Shown piece after piece: positions 43,001 through 50,468 of a stretch of 55,315 nucleotides of DNA. Position numbers and translations under genes: made by a program. The notes under the pieces were generated by a model. It was not told the DNA's origin. It saw only the letters and a program-made list of their open reading frames with translations, and did not search any database. Origin of the DNA: Nocardiopsis sp. CC223A (lineage in GTDB: Bacteria > Actinomycetota > Actinomycetes > Streptosporangiales > Streptosporangiaceae); assembly GCF_030766825.1 (NCBI RefSeq), contig NZ_JASFDV010000042.1, positions 1 to 55,315 of the forward strand. Reading direction: 5' to 3'. Within the stretch, counting starts at the first letter, position 1. The number at the start of each line of letters is the position of its first letter.

Positions 43001-43326
43001 AGGTAGCCGTGGGCGAGCTTGTTCTCGGGGAGGGGCTCGCGGGACTGGGGGGTGGTGGCGATGGTCAGCACCCGGTCCACGGCGGTGGGGGGGAGTTCGG
43101 GGTTGAGACGCTCCACGGCGTCGCGGAGCTCGTCGTGGAGGATGAGGTCGTCCCAGGCCCGACGCTTGCCGGACCCCGGGGCAACCTGGGTGCCGTGGGT
43201 GGGCAGCCAGGCGAGCTCGCCGAGCTCGTCGAGGGCGTGCTGCTCCCAGTCCGCTTCGGTCACCCGCCCTGAGGGAAAGTCGGCGGCGGAGGCGGAGTTA
43301 TCTTCGTCGGGCCTGGGGGGTGTCAT
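40051..43326 (-). CDS. hsdR: Type I restriction enzyme, R subunit
   Basis: A 1091-aa motor and nuclease subunit. The PD-(D/E)xK nuclease site is D160 with VVELK (E174, K176). Helicase motor motifs are WHTQGSGKSEEMV (Walker A, 324-329), VIVDEAHRSHYDSL (DEAH), LLAFTGTPL (motif III) and the later HSMLLTGYDAPPIHTIYMDR and MQALARVNRRF (motifs V-VI). The C-terminal helical region contacts HsdM. The ATG overlaps the hsdS stop by ATGA. All key residues are present, so restriction activity is expected. Confidence 0.96.
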   Translation of the reverse strand: MTPPRPDEDNSASAADFPSGRVTEADWEQHALDELGELAWLPTHGTQVAPGSGKRRAWDDLILHDELRDAVERLNPELPPTAVDRVLTIATTPQSREPLPENKLAHGYLTSGIRLTYTDEFGAEHSPTVRLVDFRDPHANTFRAANQVRLLDDDHERRFDVVLYVNGLPLAVVELKNASDPHATLARAHAQLGTYAEEFPAAFRYNVLCLVSDGITAKYGTPFTPFEHFAPWNVDENGNPPTSPDFEYDPIDDPGPLALALRGLFEHARFLDLTRNFVNFTTSGSRHGKRIAKAHQYFAVTKALRAVVRASRTNGQAGVVWHTQGSGKSEEMVCLSGLVAREPALNNPTVLVVTDRNDLDDQLLGTFQASRDLLGTDPVQADTRQQLREVLTNTNTGGIVFTTLQKFGRTREERESGADHPLLSDRRNILVIVDEAHRSHYDSLDGYARHLRDALPHATLLAFTGTPLSKADANTREVFGAGEDYIDVYDLRRAVEDGATVRVYHEPRLIEISLPEGVDPADIDAQADTLTAAMDDAERRRALKAALKMTSIYGAPDRVAKLAEDLVEHWEERSKLVRPYLGGPGKAMLVCATREVCVRVFDALAELRPDWVGTGPDTGVMKVVFHSDPSDPAELKAHAMRPSEHKLVQARAKDPDDELQLLIVHSMLLTGYDAPPIHTIYMDRPMRGANLMQALARVNRRFRDKQDGLLVGYAPLSENLRRALEEYSPRDQEDKTLGRDIDRAITEVRNEYDTLCGLLSGIEWRRLLAAGDAGARRRTLQLVSDHLVSPSARREPEDGDGKSLSERFRTSATRLERFYQLCSMSSQISERFRELEHWRRDIAFFVELRAWVVKIEAANREARGEALPAEISMYLSQLAASAVDAEEITDLYAEAGMGRLDITRLNEAQLHRLQQSATPHLAAEALRRLIQQKMREVTRHNAISRERFTEELEKLMLRYMREQLTSAEALAALFSLAGDVMAEARRGELFDPPLNDAELAFYDAVASHGTAKDVMGDDTLADIARALVKDIRKNLSTDWLSREPVRAKLRNRVRRLLARFDYPPDQEKKAIDSVLKQMETFANEWAPAAKG

Positions 43327-44519
43327 ACGTTATCCTCCACGATTCTTTCGGCGTCCTTGACGCGCAGCTTTCCGGACATCAGCTGAGGAAGAAGGGTGTC
43401 CCGCAACTCCGCCAGCATGAGTTTTTCTCGCTCGGCGGCAAGCGCGCGATTCCAAAGCGGACCCAAGGAAGAGTCGAGGCGAGAAATCACTTCAGCATCG
43501 GGTACAGGGACAAGCTCATCCAGGTGCCGCCGCTGAATGTGTCCCATGGTGGTAGCCTTGTTCGCAGCAATGGCCCGAAAGTCGGTGATTTTATGCTTCA
43601 CCAGCTCGAAGATCAGCCACGGTGGGTTCTGATTTTTCGGAACCACCTTAAAGATGTGCTGATTGATGATTGCTTGTGTGCGATACCATCTTTGGGCGAC
43701 CAATGATCCAGACCAGGAAAAAAGAATATCTCCAGGGTTGGCAAGGTGCTTTTCTGGAACCTCGATGTCGTTGTATACGGTAGAGGTCCCGGGGCCTGAA
43801 TTCATCTCGGCAATGCGGACCACCATGCGGCCGGTTCCGGTTGCATCCTTGGTGAAAGCTTTGCCGTTGATGAAATCAGCCGTGCTGGACAGAGGGGTAT
43901 CGGCGAAATTCTCCGGTGATGCTTGCTTGGCTGATGCATAAGCGGCTGTGGCCAGCTCTCCTGCTGTCAGCGATATGCGCTCGTTGACTGCGATCTTGTC
44001 ATCCAGTGCGCCGAGCACTTCCGAGGTTTTCCTTTGGGATTTTATATCAGGGACCTTGATGAGCAGTGACCGGATGTCGGCCAGGTTGAGGTAGGCAGCC
44101 ATATCCGTCTGGCTCATAAGCGATGAGGCCTGTGAGCAAAACTGATCGCTTTTGAACCAGTAGTAGAGGTATTTGTGATCCAGGGATTTTTTGTCTGTGA
44201 TTCGGAAGTAGCAGACCTGGGGGCTGTAAACGAACTTCGGAGAGTCGTTGGGGATTATTGCTGTTCGACCGACGGTTCCCTTGGTGGTGAGGATGATATC
44301 CTGTGATTGGGAAATTTTTCTTCCCATTTTTTGGGCATATGACTCATGGACGTGATCTGTGAAGCTAGGAGAGATCTTTCCGTCAAATACTTCGGCGACG
44401 CGAAGAATGGGAAGACCGGGGGTCCCAAGTTCAGGGCGCTTGGTTCGGTAGCCGTCACCGAATTCCAGTGCGCCTTCCTTGACCAGGGAGCCGATGGTGG
44501 TCGTGCGGTAACTGTTCAT
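43323..44519 (-). CDS. hsdS: Type I restriction enzyme, specificity subunit
   Basis: A 398-aa DNA-recognition subunit with two target-recognition domains. TRD1 runs to about residue 150 (RPELGTPGLPILRVAEVFDG, DIILTTKGTVGRTAIIPNDS), a conserved helical spacer follows (IKSQRKTSEVLGALDDKIAV), TRD2 is next (FINGKAFTKDATGTGRMVVR, GDILFSWSGSL) and a second spacer lies at the end (RALAAEREKLMLAELRDTLL). The gene is visibly richer in A/T (about half GC by eye in the TRDs) than hsdM or hsdR, which suggests recombinational exchange of the specificity gene. It overlaps both neighbours by 4 bp. Confidence 0.95.
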   Translation of the reverse strand: MNSYRTTTIGSLVKEGALEFGDGYRTKRPELGTPGLPILRVAEVFDGKISPSFTDHVHESYAQKMGRKISQSQDIILTTKGTVGRTAIIPNDSPKFVYSPQVCYFRITDKKSLDHKYLYYWFKSDQFCSQASSLMSQTDMAAYLNLADIRSLLIKVPDIKSQRKTSEVLGALDDKIAVNERISLTAGELATAAYASAKQASPENFADTPLSSTADFINGKAFTKDATGTGRMVVRIAEMNSGPGTSTVYNDIEVPEKHLANPGDILFSWSGSLVAQRWYRTQAIINQHIFKVVPKNQNPPWLIFELVKHKITDFRAIAANKATTMGHIQRRHLDELVPVPDAEVISRLDSSLGPLWNRALAAEREKLMLAELRDTLLPQLMSGKLRVKDAERIVEDNV

Positions 44520-46147
44520 CCGACCCTCCTGAGCTGGTCGTGAATGACGGCCTCAAGGTGCTTGGACTCGTCGAAGTGCTCGAAGAGCTCCTTCGTCAGG
44601 CGGGCGATCTTCTCGTCCAGCGGTTCGGCGTCGGGGTCCTCCACGACGTCCGCCGCGCCCACGTACCGCCCGGGGGTGAGCACATAGTCGTGTTTGGCGA
44701 TCTCCTGAGTTTTGGCTGAGTAGGCGAAGCCGGGGACGTTCTCGTATTTCAGGTTCTTTTTCTGGGCAGAGGCCGTTCCCCGCCAGGCGTGGAAGGTGTC
44801 GGAGATCCGCTCGACCTCTTCAGCCGTGAACACCCGCTCGGTGCGGTTGACCATCTCGCCCATCTCCCGGGCATCGATGAACAGCACCTCGCCGCGCCGG
44901 TCGCTGGTGGCCTCCGCACCATGCACGCCCTTGTCCCGGGCCAGGAACCACAGGCAGGCCGGGATCGCCGTGGTCCGGAACAGGTTCCCCGGCAGCGCCA
45001 CCATGCACGCCACTAGATCGGCATCCACGATCGCCTTGCGGATCTCGCCCTCACCCGAAGACTGGGAGGACATCGACCCGTTGGCCAGCACCACGCCTGC
45101 CATGCCCCGGTCGCCCAGCTTGGAGATGATGTGCTGCAACCAGGCGTAGTTGGCGTTGTTCGCCGGGGGTACCCCGAAGCGCCACCGCTTGTCGTCCGTG
45201 CGCCGCTCCCACGGGTGCAGGTTGAACGGCGGGTTGGCCAGGATGTAGTCCGCTTTCAGGTCCGGCAGCTTGTCATCGCCGAACGTGTCCGCCCACCGCT
45301 TGCCCACGCCTTCAGGGTCTATACCGTGGATGGCCAGGTTCATCTTGGCCAGCCGCCACGTGCGCTCGTTGGCCTCCTGGCCGTACACCGCGATGTCATG
45401 TGTGTGGTCGCGGCCGCTGTGGTGTGCCACGAACTTCTGCGCCTGCACGAACATGCCACCCGAGCCGCAGCATGGGTCGTAGACCCGCCCCTTGTACGGC
45501 TCCAGGATCTCCACCAGCAGTTCCACCACGCTCTTGGGCGTGTAGAACTCCCCGGCCCGCTTGCCCTCCGCCCGCGCGAACTGCTCCAGGAAGTACTCGT
45601 ACGTCTCCCCGAGCACGTCCTGTGCGGTCTTGTCCTCGGTCCCCGCGAAGCGGGCGTCGCTGATGAGGTCCACCAGCCCCTTCAACCGCTTCTGGTCCAC
45701 GTTGTCGCGGTTGAAGATCTGCGGCAGCACACCCGTCAGGGCGCGGTTCGCCTTCATGATCTCGCCCATGGCGTCGTCGATGAGCTTGCCGACACCCTCG
45801 GGGGCGCTCGCCGCCTTCTCGGCGATGTACTTCCACCGGGCCTTCTCCGGAACCCAGAAGACGTTCTCCTCGGTGTAGGAGTCCTGGTCCTCCAGGAAGG
45901 CGTCCCGGCGGTGCTCGGGGATGCCGTCCTCCTCCAGCTCCACCACGAGCTCGCGCCGGCGCTCGGCGAAGGCGTCCGAGACGTACTTGAGGAAGACCAG
46001 CCCCAGTACGAACTCCTTGTACTGGGCGGCGTCCATGGACCCGCGCAGTTGGTCGGCGGCCTTCCACAGGATCGCCCGGATCTCCTGGGGTGTGGATGCG
46101 TTGAACAGCTCGCCCTGCTGGGCGGCGGCGCGTTTGCGCGGTGGCAT
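44516..46147 (-). CDS. hsdM: Type I restriction enzyme, N6-adenine methyltransferase subunit
   Basis: A 543-aa modification subunit. The N-terminal HsdM_N helical domain is LWKAADQLRGSMDAAQYKEF. The SAM motif DPCCGSGGMF is at 224-233, the catalytic NPPF at 305-308, and GEFYTPKSVVELLVEI precedes them. It methylates the adenine of the target set by HsdS and protects host DNA. It is the first gene of the tight M-S-R operon and lies 91 bp downstream of the degenerate methyltransferase-like gene. Confidence 0.96.
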   Translation of the reverse strand: MPPRKRAAAQQGELFNASTPQEIRAILWKAADQLRGSMDAAQYKEFVLGLVFLKYVSDAFAERRRELVVELEEDGIPEHRRDAFLEDQDSYTEENVFWVPEKARWKYIAEKAASAPEGVGKLIDDAMGEIMKANRALTGVLPQIFNRDNVDQKRLKGLVDLISDARFAGTEDKTAQDVLGETYEYFLEQFARAEGKRAGEFYTPKSVVELLVEILEPYKGRVYDPCCGSGGMFVQAQKFVAHHSGRDHTHDIAVYGQEANERTWRLAKMNLAIHGIDPEGVGKRWADTFGDDKLPDLKADYILANPPFNLHPWERRTDDKRWRFGVPPANNANYAWLQHIISKLGDRGMAGVVLANGSMSSQSSGEGEIRKAIVDADLVACMVALPGNLFRTTAIPACLWFLARDKGVHGAEATSDRRGEVLFIDAREMGEMVNRTERVFTAEEVERISDTFHAWRGTASAQKKNLKYENVPGFAYSAKTQEIAKHDYVLTPGRYVGAADVVEDPDAEPLDEKIARLTKELFEHFDESKHLEAVIHDQLRRVG

Positions 46148-46238
46148 GTGTCGTGCTCCTTGTCGTCGGGTGCCGTCCGGCCGCGCGATCGCCGGAGGGG
46201 GCGGCGAAGCCGGACGGCCGGGGTATGGGGAAAGTCTG

Positions 46239-48314
46239 TCAGCCGGTGGGGACGGCCAGGGTCCCGTCGCTGAACCCGGCCGCGCTCAGCCGCCGGATCG
46301 TGGCGAGTTCGGCGTACTGCTCGTCCAGCAGCGCCCGCTTGCGCTCGGTCTCGGCGAGGAAGGCGTCCAGCCGCTCCACCTCCTTCGGGTGCAGGTCGGG
46401 AAGGGCGACCTCGCCGACCCCGCGCAGGGACCGGGCCGATTCCGAGGCCGGTCCCGCCGCGCAGGCGCCCTCCAGCAGCAGCGCCAGCACCCGCGGGGTG
46501 AGCGGCCGCCGGGATTCAGGGTTCACCCGCAGGACACGAGCCGGGAAGGCCACGACCGAGGTCCCCTCGTGGTCGACCATCACCCCGAACTCCTGGGCGG
46601 TCGTGTACACCACGTCCCCCGGTCGGGTCAGGTTCACATGCGGGTACTCCGCGGCCAGCACCAGCTGGTCGATGCGGCGCCCCCCGCGAGGGGCGCGGCC
46701 CAGTACCTCGTCCGGTCCGATCACGTCCAACTGGCCGCGCGGGTCGAGGTGTTCGTCCGCCATCCGGTGCCCCTTGACCGGGATGAGCCGTTCCTGCTTG
46801 ACCAGGGTGCCCACGGTGACCCGCTCCGGGGCGGGCCCCGTCCGGCGGACGAGGCCGCCGTGCAGGGGGCCGTCGTTCTGCGTGCGGGAGTGCGCCCGCT
46901 GCTCGGCCTCGGACAGCCGGGTCTCCGCCTCGGCGATCAGCGCGGGCCGGTCGCGGACCGTGCGTGCCAGGGTCCGCGAGGCCGGCGGTGCCGGGGGCAG
47001 GAGGGGCTCGCCGAACCGTGCCTCCAGGTCCTTGACGGTGACCGCCAGGCCGTAGCGGGGGTCGTGCCCGCCCGCGTGGTGGCCTTCGGACCGCCAGAGC
47101 AGGATGTCGTCGGCCAGCTTCCGGGGGGCGTCCCCGTCCAGGGCCCTGGGGCTGATGTCGCTGATGAGCACCCGGCCGCGGGCGGTCGGGACCGGGTCGC
47201 GGCGCAGCGTCCACAGGGCGGACCGGTACCCGGGCCGCCCGGGGTCGGTGCCCGGGGGGAGGGTGGTCACCGACTCCACCAGGCCTTCGCGCAGCAGCCG
47301 CGAGCGGATCTGTGCCTCCCGGGCGTCCAGAGCGCCGACGAGCGCGTCGGCCGGGCCGATGACGACGGCGGTGCGCCCCGGGCGCAGCAGCACGCACAGT
47401 TCCTCGATCGCCTCCAAGGCCTGGGCCTTGGAGCGGTTCTCCCCGGCCTGGTAGGGCAGCAGGGTGACCACCAGGTCGAGGTCGGCCATCTCCTCCTCCA
47501 GGTCGGTGCCCTCCTGGACGTCCAGGTCGACTTCGGGCACTCCCGCCAGGATCAGTCGGCGCCGGGTGAGCCGGGCCAGCTCGGTGTTCTCCTCGGCGGC
47601 CAGGACTCGGGCGTCTTCGGGGTCGTCGAGCGCGGACACCAGGTCGTGGAGCAGGTCCCCGCACAGGGCGTTGGGGTCGGCGAAGGTGAGCGTGCCGTCG
47701 GAGCCGGTGTGCCCCAGCGGGTCGGCGACCCGGACGGCGAGCCGGCGCAGCTCGGGGGAGAGGGAACCGGTGTCGGGGCCGGTGAATCCGAGGCGGTGCC
47801 GGATGTCCATGAGGTGCTCGTGGGCGCCGTGGGGGGTGTAGGCGGCCTCGACCAGGTCCTCGGCCACGGGGGCGAGGCGGGCGGAGAGCGCGGGGTCCTC
47901 GCTCAGCTCGCGTAGGAAGAACTCGTCGTCGGGGTCCATGCGCTCCGCACGGGCGATCAGCGCGTCCTGTGCGGTGTCCGAGAGGGGCTTCTCATCCATG
48001 TACTGGAGGCACAGCAGTCCGCCGAGCACCCGGACCAGGCGCTGGGCGCCGACCTCCTCGGCGAGGCGGACCAGGCCGTGTGCGACCAGCTCCGGGCCGA
48101 TCTCGTCGGCGGGGGTGTTGCCCCGGCCGGTGGAGGTGAGCCAGTCGACGACCGCGCGGCCGTCGTACCAGGTGCGGTTGCCCTCCTGGGACACGGGCGC
48201 GGGGAAGTCCGGGTACCGGCGCACCCAGGTGGAGGTGACCGGGCGCTGAACCCGGGCCAGGGCGGCGATGTCGGCCAGGGAGAGCAGCGGCGGCGGTGAC
48301 GGTGGTGTCGGCAT
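46239..48314 (-). CDS. HTH protein with degenerate methyltransferase core and specificity-like C-terminus
   Basis: A 691-aa protein. Residues about 10-60 form a helix-turn-helix (LSLADIAALARVQRPVTSTW, TWYDGRAVVDWLTSTGRG). The middle resembles an N6 DNA methylase, but the SAM motif is changed to DPNALCGDLL (213-222) and the catalytic N-P-P-F to L-L-P-Y (285-288), so catalysis is unlikely. The C-terminal 200 residues (ERVTVGTLVKQERLIPVKGH, LTRPGDVVYTTAQEFGVMVD, ALLLEGACAAGP) resemble an HsdS target-recognition half. GAGGAAG precedes the ATG. It sits just upstream of hsdM and may regulate or assist the type I system, or be a separate DNA-binding defence factor. Confidence 0.82.
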   Translation of the reverse strand: MPTPPSPPPLLSLADIAALARVQRPVTSTWVRRYPDFPAPVSQEGNRTWYDGRAVVDWLTSTGRGNTPADEIGPELVAHGLVRLAEEVGAQRLVRVLGGLLCLQYMDEKPLSDTAQDALIARAERMDPDDEFFLRELSEDPALSARLAPVAEDLVEAAYTPHGAHEHLMDIRHRLGFTGPDTGSLSPELRRLAVRVADPLGHTGSDGTLTFADPNALCGDLLHDLVSALDDPEDARVLAAEENTELARLTRRRLILAGVPEVDLDVQEGTDLEEEMADLDLVVTLLPYQAGENRSKAQALEAIEELCVLLRPGRTAVVIGPADALVGALDAREAQIRSRLLREGLVESVTTLPPGTDPGRPGYRSALWTLRRDPVPTARGRVLISDISPRALDGDAPRKLADDILLWRSEGHHAGGHDPRYGLAVTVKDLEARFGEPLLPPAPPASRTLARTVRDRPALIAEAETRLSEAEQRAHSRTQNDGPLHGGLVRRTGPAPERVTVGTLVKQERLIPVKGHRMADEHLDPRGQLDVIGPDEVLGRAPRGGRRIDQLVLAAEYPHVNLTRPGDVVYTTAQEFGVMVDHEGTSVVAFPARVLRVNPESRRPLTPRVLALLLEGACAAGPASESARSLRGVGEVALPDLHPKEVERLDAFLAETERKRALLDEQYAELATIRRLSAAGFSDGTLAVPTG

Positions 48315-48572
48315 CCGGTGCTTCCTCGCTCTCTGTGCTGGGGGGTGGGTGAAGGCGTGCCGCCACTCTAGAACAGATCCGGGGATCGCGCCGGTATTTT
48401 TCTGATAACCCGGGTTGTCGGCTTACCGGATGTATTTTGCGTGTGTGCTCGGTTACCGTCCTTGCCATGACGTGAGGAGCGGACGGTCGCCGTCCCCGCT
48501 CCCCGTCCTTCCGCCAGAGCACACGAACCGGTGGCAGCGCGGCCCCGGAGAATCAGGAGAGGACCACCCCCC
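48315..48572. promoter_or_regulatory. Divergent promoter region
   Basis: Between the HTH/methylase-like gene (minus) and the zinc-finger gene (plus). The 48390-48440 segment is A/T-rich for this DNA (TATTTTTCTGATAA) and is the likely promoter. There is no clear symmetric operator. Confidence 0.45.
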
Positions 48573-49139
48573 ATGAGCCGACAGCACGCCCGTACCCGAC
48601 GCAACCCCACCCGTCCGCCGCGCGCTCCCCGGCCCCGCAGCTGCGGCAAGCGCTGGTTCAAGGACCGGATCAGCGCCGAACTCGCCCTCGCCGCCATCCG
48701 CCACCACGGCCGGGACCGCTCCGACCGGATGCCCCGGCGTGCGTACGAGTGCCCGGACTGCCGGGGGTGGCACCTGACCTCCAAGCCGGAACGCCCCCAC
48801 TTCACACGGGCCGCGTCGGCCGGGGAGGACGCGGCCCGGGTTCCCGGCCCCCGGCAGGCTGAGCCCCGCAAGCCGGAGGGGGCGGGCAGCCTGCGGACCG
48901 GGCCGCTGATGCGGGCGAGGCGGATCGTGCAGGGGCTGGAACCGTGGGTGTCCGCGTTCGCGGGGGACCACCTCGCCGAGCACGGGCGCGGTCCGACCTG
49001 GCGCGAACTGGAGGCGGTGTTCGGGTGGGACCGGTGGGAGGGGGCACTGGTCATCCGCTACCTGGTGGACGAGGGGTGGCTCCGGGAGGAGGAGGGTGGC
49101 CCGTGCCTGCTGCCGGGTGATCGTGTGGGGAACGGTTGA
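48573..49139 (+). CDS. Small zinc-finger/winged-helix protein
   Basis: A 188-aa protein, start ATG with GGAGAGGA 8 nt upstream. A C-x(n)-C-x2-C-x3-H cluster appears in SCGKRWFKDRISAELALAAI and RRAYECPDCRGWHLTSK, a zinc-ribbon type common on actinobacterial phages and plasmids. The C-terminal part (GDHLAEHGRGPTWRELEAVF, WEGALVIRYLVDEGWLREEE) looks like a winged helix. It is probably a DNA-binding protein of mobile origin. No partner gene is evident. Confidence 0.8.
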   Translation: MSRQHARTRRNPTRPPRAPRPRSCGKRWFKDRISAELALAAIRHHGRDRSDRMPRRAYECPDCRGWHLTSKPERPHFTRAASAGEDAARVPGPRQAEPRKPEGAGSLRTGPLMRARRIVQGLEPWVSAFAGDHLAEHGRGPTWRELEAVFGWDRWEGALVIRYLVDEGWLREEEGGPCLLPGDRVGNG

Positions 49140-49170
49140 GCACACACGCTCGGGGAAGGTGACGGTGTCC

Positions 49171-49193
49171 GGTCACGTCCAGAGGATGTGACC
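49171..49193. terminator. Stem-loop between convergent genes
   Basis: GGTCACGTCC (49171-49180) pairs with GGATGTGACC (49184-49193) with one G-T pair and an AGA loop. It lies between the zinc-finger gene and the DUF397 gene. Confidence 0.6.
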
Positions 49194-49224
49194 AGGCACC
49201 GTCCGTTGTGTCTGCCGTCCGGGG

Positions 49225-49530
49225 TTACCTGGTGAGGGCGGCGCCGAGGAAACCGGTCCACTCGGCGGCGGGGAAGGGGAGGTGCCCGGCATCGGGGTGC
49301 TTGGAGTCGCGGATGGCCGCACCGCAGGGCAGCTCGGCGACCTCAACACAGTCCTCACCAGCGCCGCTGTGGGTGCTCTTGCGGAAGCCCGCGGGAACGT
49401 GGGCCACCTCCACGCAGTTCTGTGCGGCACCGCTGTAGCTGGACTTCCGGAAGGTGGGCGGCACCTGGGCGACTTCGACGCAGTTTTGATTCTGGGCGCT
49501 GTAGCTGCTCTTTCGGAACTTGAGGATCAT
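49225..49530 (-). CDS. DUF397 protein with triplicated N-terminal repeat
   Basis: A 101-aa protein. Three tandem units of about 22 residues begin FRKSSYSAQNQNCVEVAQVP, FRKSSYSGAAQNCVEVAHVP and FRKSTHSGAGEDCVEVAELP. The last continues into the normal DUF397 end (AAIRDSKHPDAGHLPFPAAE, W-T-G-F). Ordinary DUF397 proteins have a single unit of about 60 aa and act with an adjacent XRE/DUF5753 regulator, proposed as toxin-antitoxin-like or developmental switches. Here that partner is reduced to a stump. The ATG overlaps the stump's TGA. Confidence 0.88.
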   Translation of the reverse strand: MILKFRKSSYSAQNQNCVEVAQVPPTFRKSSYSGAAQNCVEVAHVPAGFRKSTHSGAGEDCVEVAELPCGAAIRDSKHPDAGHLPFPAAEWTGFLGAALTR

Positions 49531-49649
49531 GTCTGCTCATCCTCCACGGACGCTGGAAGGTCGGCGATGAACTGAGCGGAAGCGGTCACCGACAGCGCAG
49601 CGCCCTGTACGTTGCTGAATGTCAGGTTAAAGAGGATCTGATGCAGCAC
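49527..49649 (-). pseudogene. 3' remnant of an XRE/DUF5753 regulator
   Basis: A 40-codon frame ending in a TGA that overlaps the DUF397 start reads TFSNVQGAALSVTASAQFIA then DLPASVEDEQT, matching the final helix of DUF5753 regulators (F-x-x-L-R-x-x-A-L-S-P-x-x-S-x-x-F-I). An in-frame stop lies just upstream, and the HTH and ligand domains are missing. Beyond this point the DNA changes to a plus-strand gene and CRISPR leader, so a rearrangement junction lies near 49640. Confidence 0.6.
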
Positions 49650-50006
49650 CCTATCCCCTCACCCCGCCACCCCGACGACTTCCGCCCCCTCCCGCCGCTC
49701 CCCCGCCGCGCCCCGCTCATCGGCCCGGTCTGCCCGGCCTGCGAGCACCCCTCCTGTCGGGAACGCCGCGCCCAGCGGCTGCCCCGCCTGGGCGGCCACC
49801 GCGCAGAGTTCGACCACGAGCACGCCCGGGCCGCCGCGCTCCAGTCCCGGCACCGCCACCTGATCATCTGGTGGGGAGAGGCCACCCAGTCCTTCTGGGC
49901 CGCCACGTCCACCGGACTCATCGAGGCCGTGGACATCGACGCCCTCCTCGCGGCCCTGTGGCCGCATACCCAATCGCCGACCGTCCGTGCGCGTCTCCGG
50001 TGTTGA
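49641..50006 (+). CDS. Small Cys/His-containing protein next to CRISPR leader
   Basis: A 121-aa protein, ATG with AGAGGA 4-5 nt upstream. GPVCPACEHPSCRERRAQRL carries three cysteines that could bind metal. RHRHLIIWWGEATQSFWAAT and DIDALLAALWPHTQ follow. I do not recognise a named family, but the layout is that of small actinobacterial proteins found beside XRE/DUF397 loci. A decayed copy with the same following leader and repeat lies at 53955-54230. Confidence 0.68.
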   Translation: MQHPIPSPRHPDDFRPLPPLPRRAPLIGPVCPACEHPSCRERRAQRLPRLGGHRAEFDHEHARAAALQSRHRHLIIWWGEATQSFWAATSTGLIEAVDIDALLAALWPHTQSPTVRARLRC

Positions 50007-50071
50007 CCCGGCGTGTTCTCGGAAGTCATGTGCCACAAGCATTCCTCGGATAAAGTCCCTGGTGAGAAAGC
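50007..50071. promoter_or_regulatory. CRISPR leader-like segment
   Basis: Precedes the best-preserved repeat. The block AAGTCCCTGGTGAGAAAGC also occurs before the isolated repeat at 54288, with further matches upstream. Conservation next to both repeats marks it as leader. Confidence 0.65.
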
Positions 50072-50405
50072 CTGCTCCCCGCGCACGCGGGGATGGTCCT
50101 GACGTGACGGCTGCGGAGCGCACGTTGTTGTATCTGCTCCCCGCGCACGCGGGGATGGTCCTCGCTCCACCGGTGGAGTGCTTCGACTGTTTTCACGCTC
50201 CCCGCACATGCGGGGAAAGCAGGGCCTCCGACAAGGCCGGTTCTGCACGGCTGGCCTACTCCCCGCGCACGCGGGGCGGCTGCTACTAAGGTGCTTAGGG
50301 GTATTCGCTCAGAATCCCGAGCCCCGCACACGCGGGGATGGTCCCACCAGATCGACGTGCTCTGACCATGACGGCAACCGTTCCCCGCGCACGCGGGGAT
50401 GAAGC
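50072..50405 (+). CRISPR. Orphan type I-E-like CRISPR array, six partly degenerate repeats
   Basis: Repeats of about 28 nt start at 50072, 50134, 50195, 50256, 50317 and 50378, spaced 61-62 nt, leaving 33-34-nt spacers. The shared palindromic core is CCCCGCGCACGCGGGG, with GATGGTCC after it in intact copies. The first two repeats are intact, while the third (CCCCGCACATGCGGGG), fourth, fifth and sixth carry substitutions mainly at the ends. This gradient from leader to far end is typical of an ageing array. No cas gene is present in the window, so the array is isolated or served in trans. Confidence 0.88.
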
Positions 50406-50468
50406 CGTCACCGACAGCGCTTCCTGGATGCGGACGGGCCGGATCGACGCCAACGAACGCTGGGAGCC

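Noticed and set aside
39631..43272. 1213-codon plus-strand frame opposite hsdR
   Set aside because: It mirrors the codons of hsdR; the product is Gly/Val-rich without any domain, while hsdR has all expected motifs.
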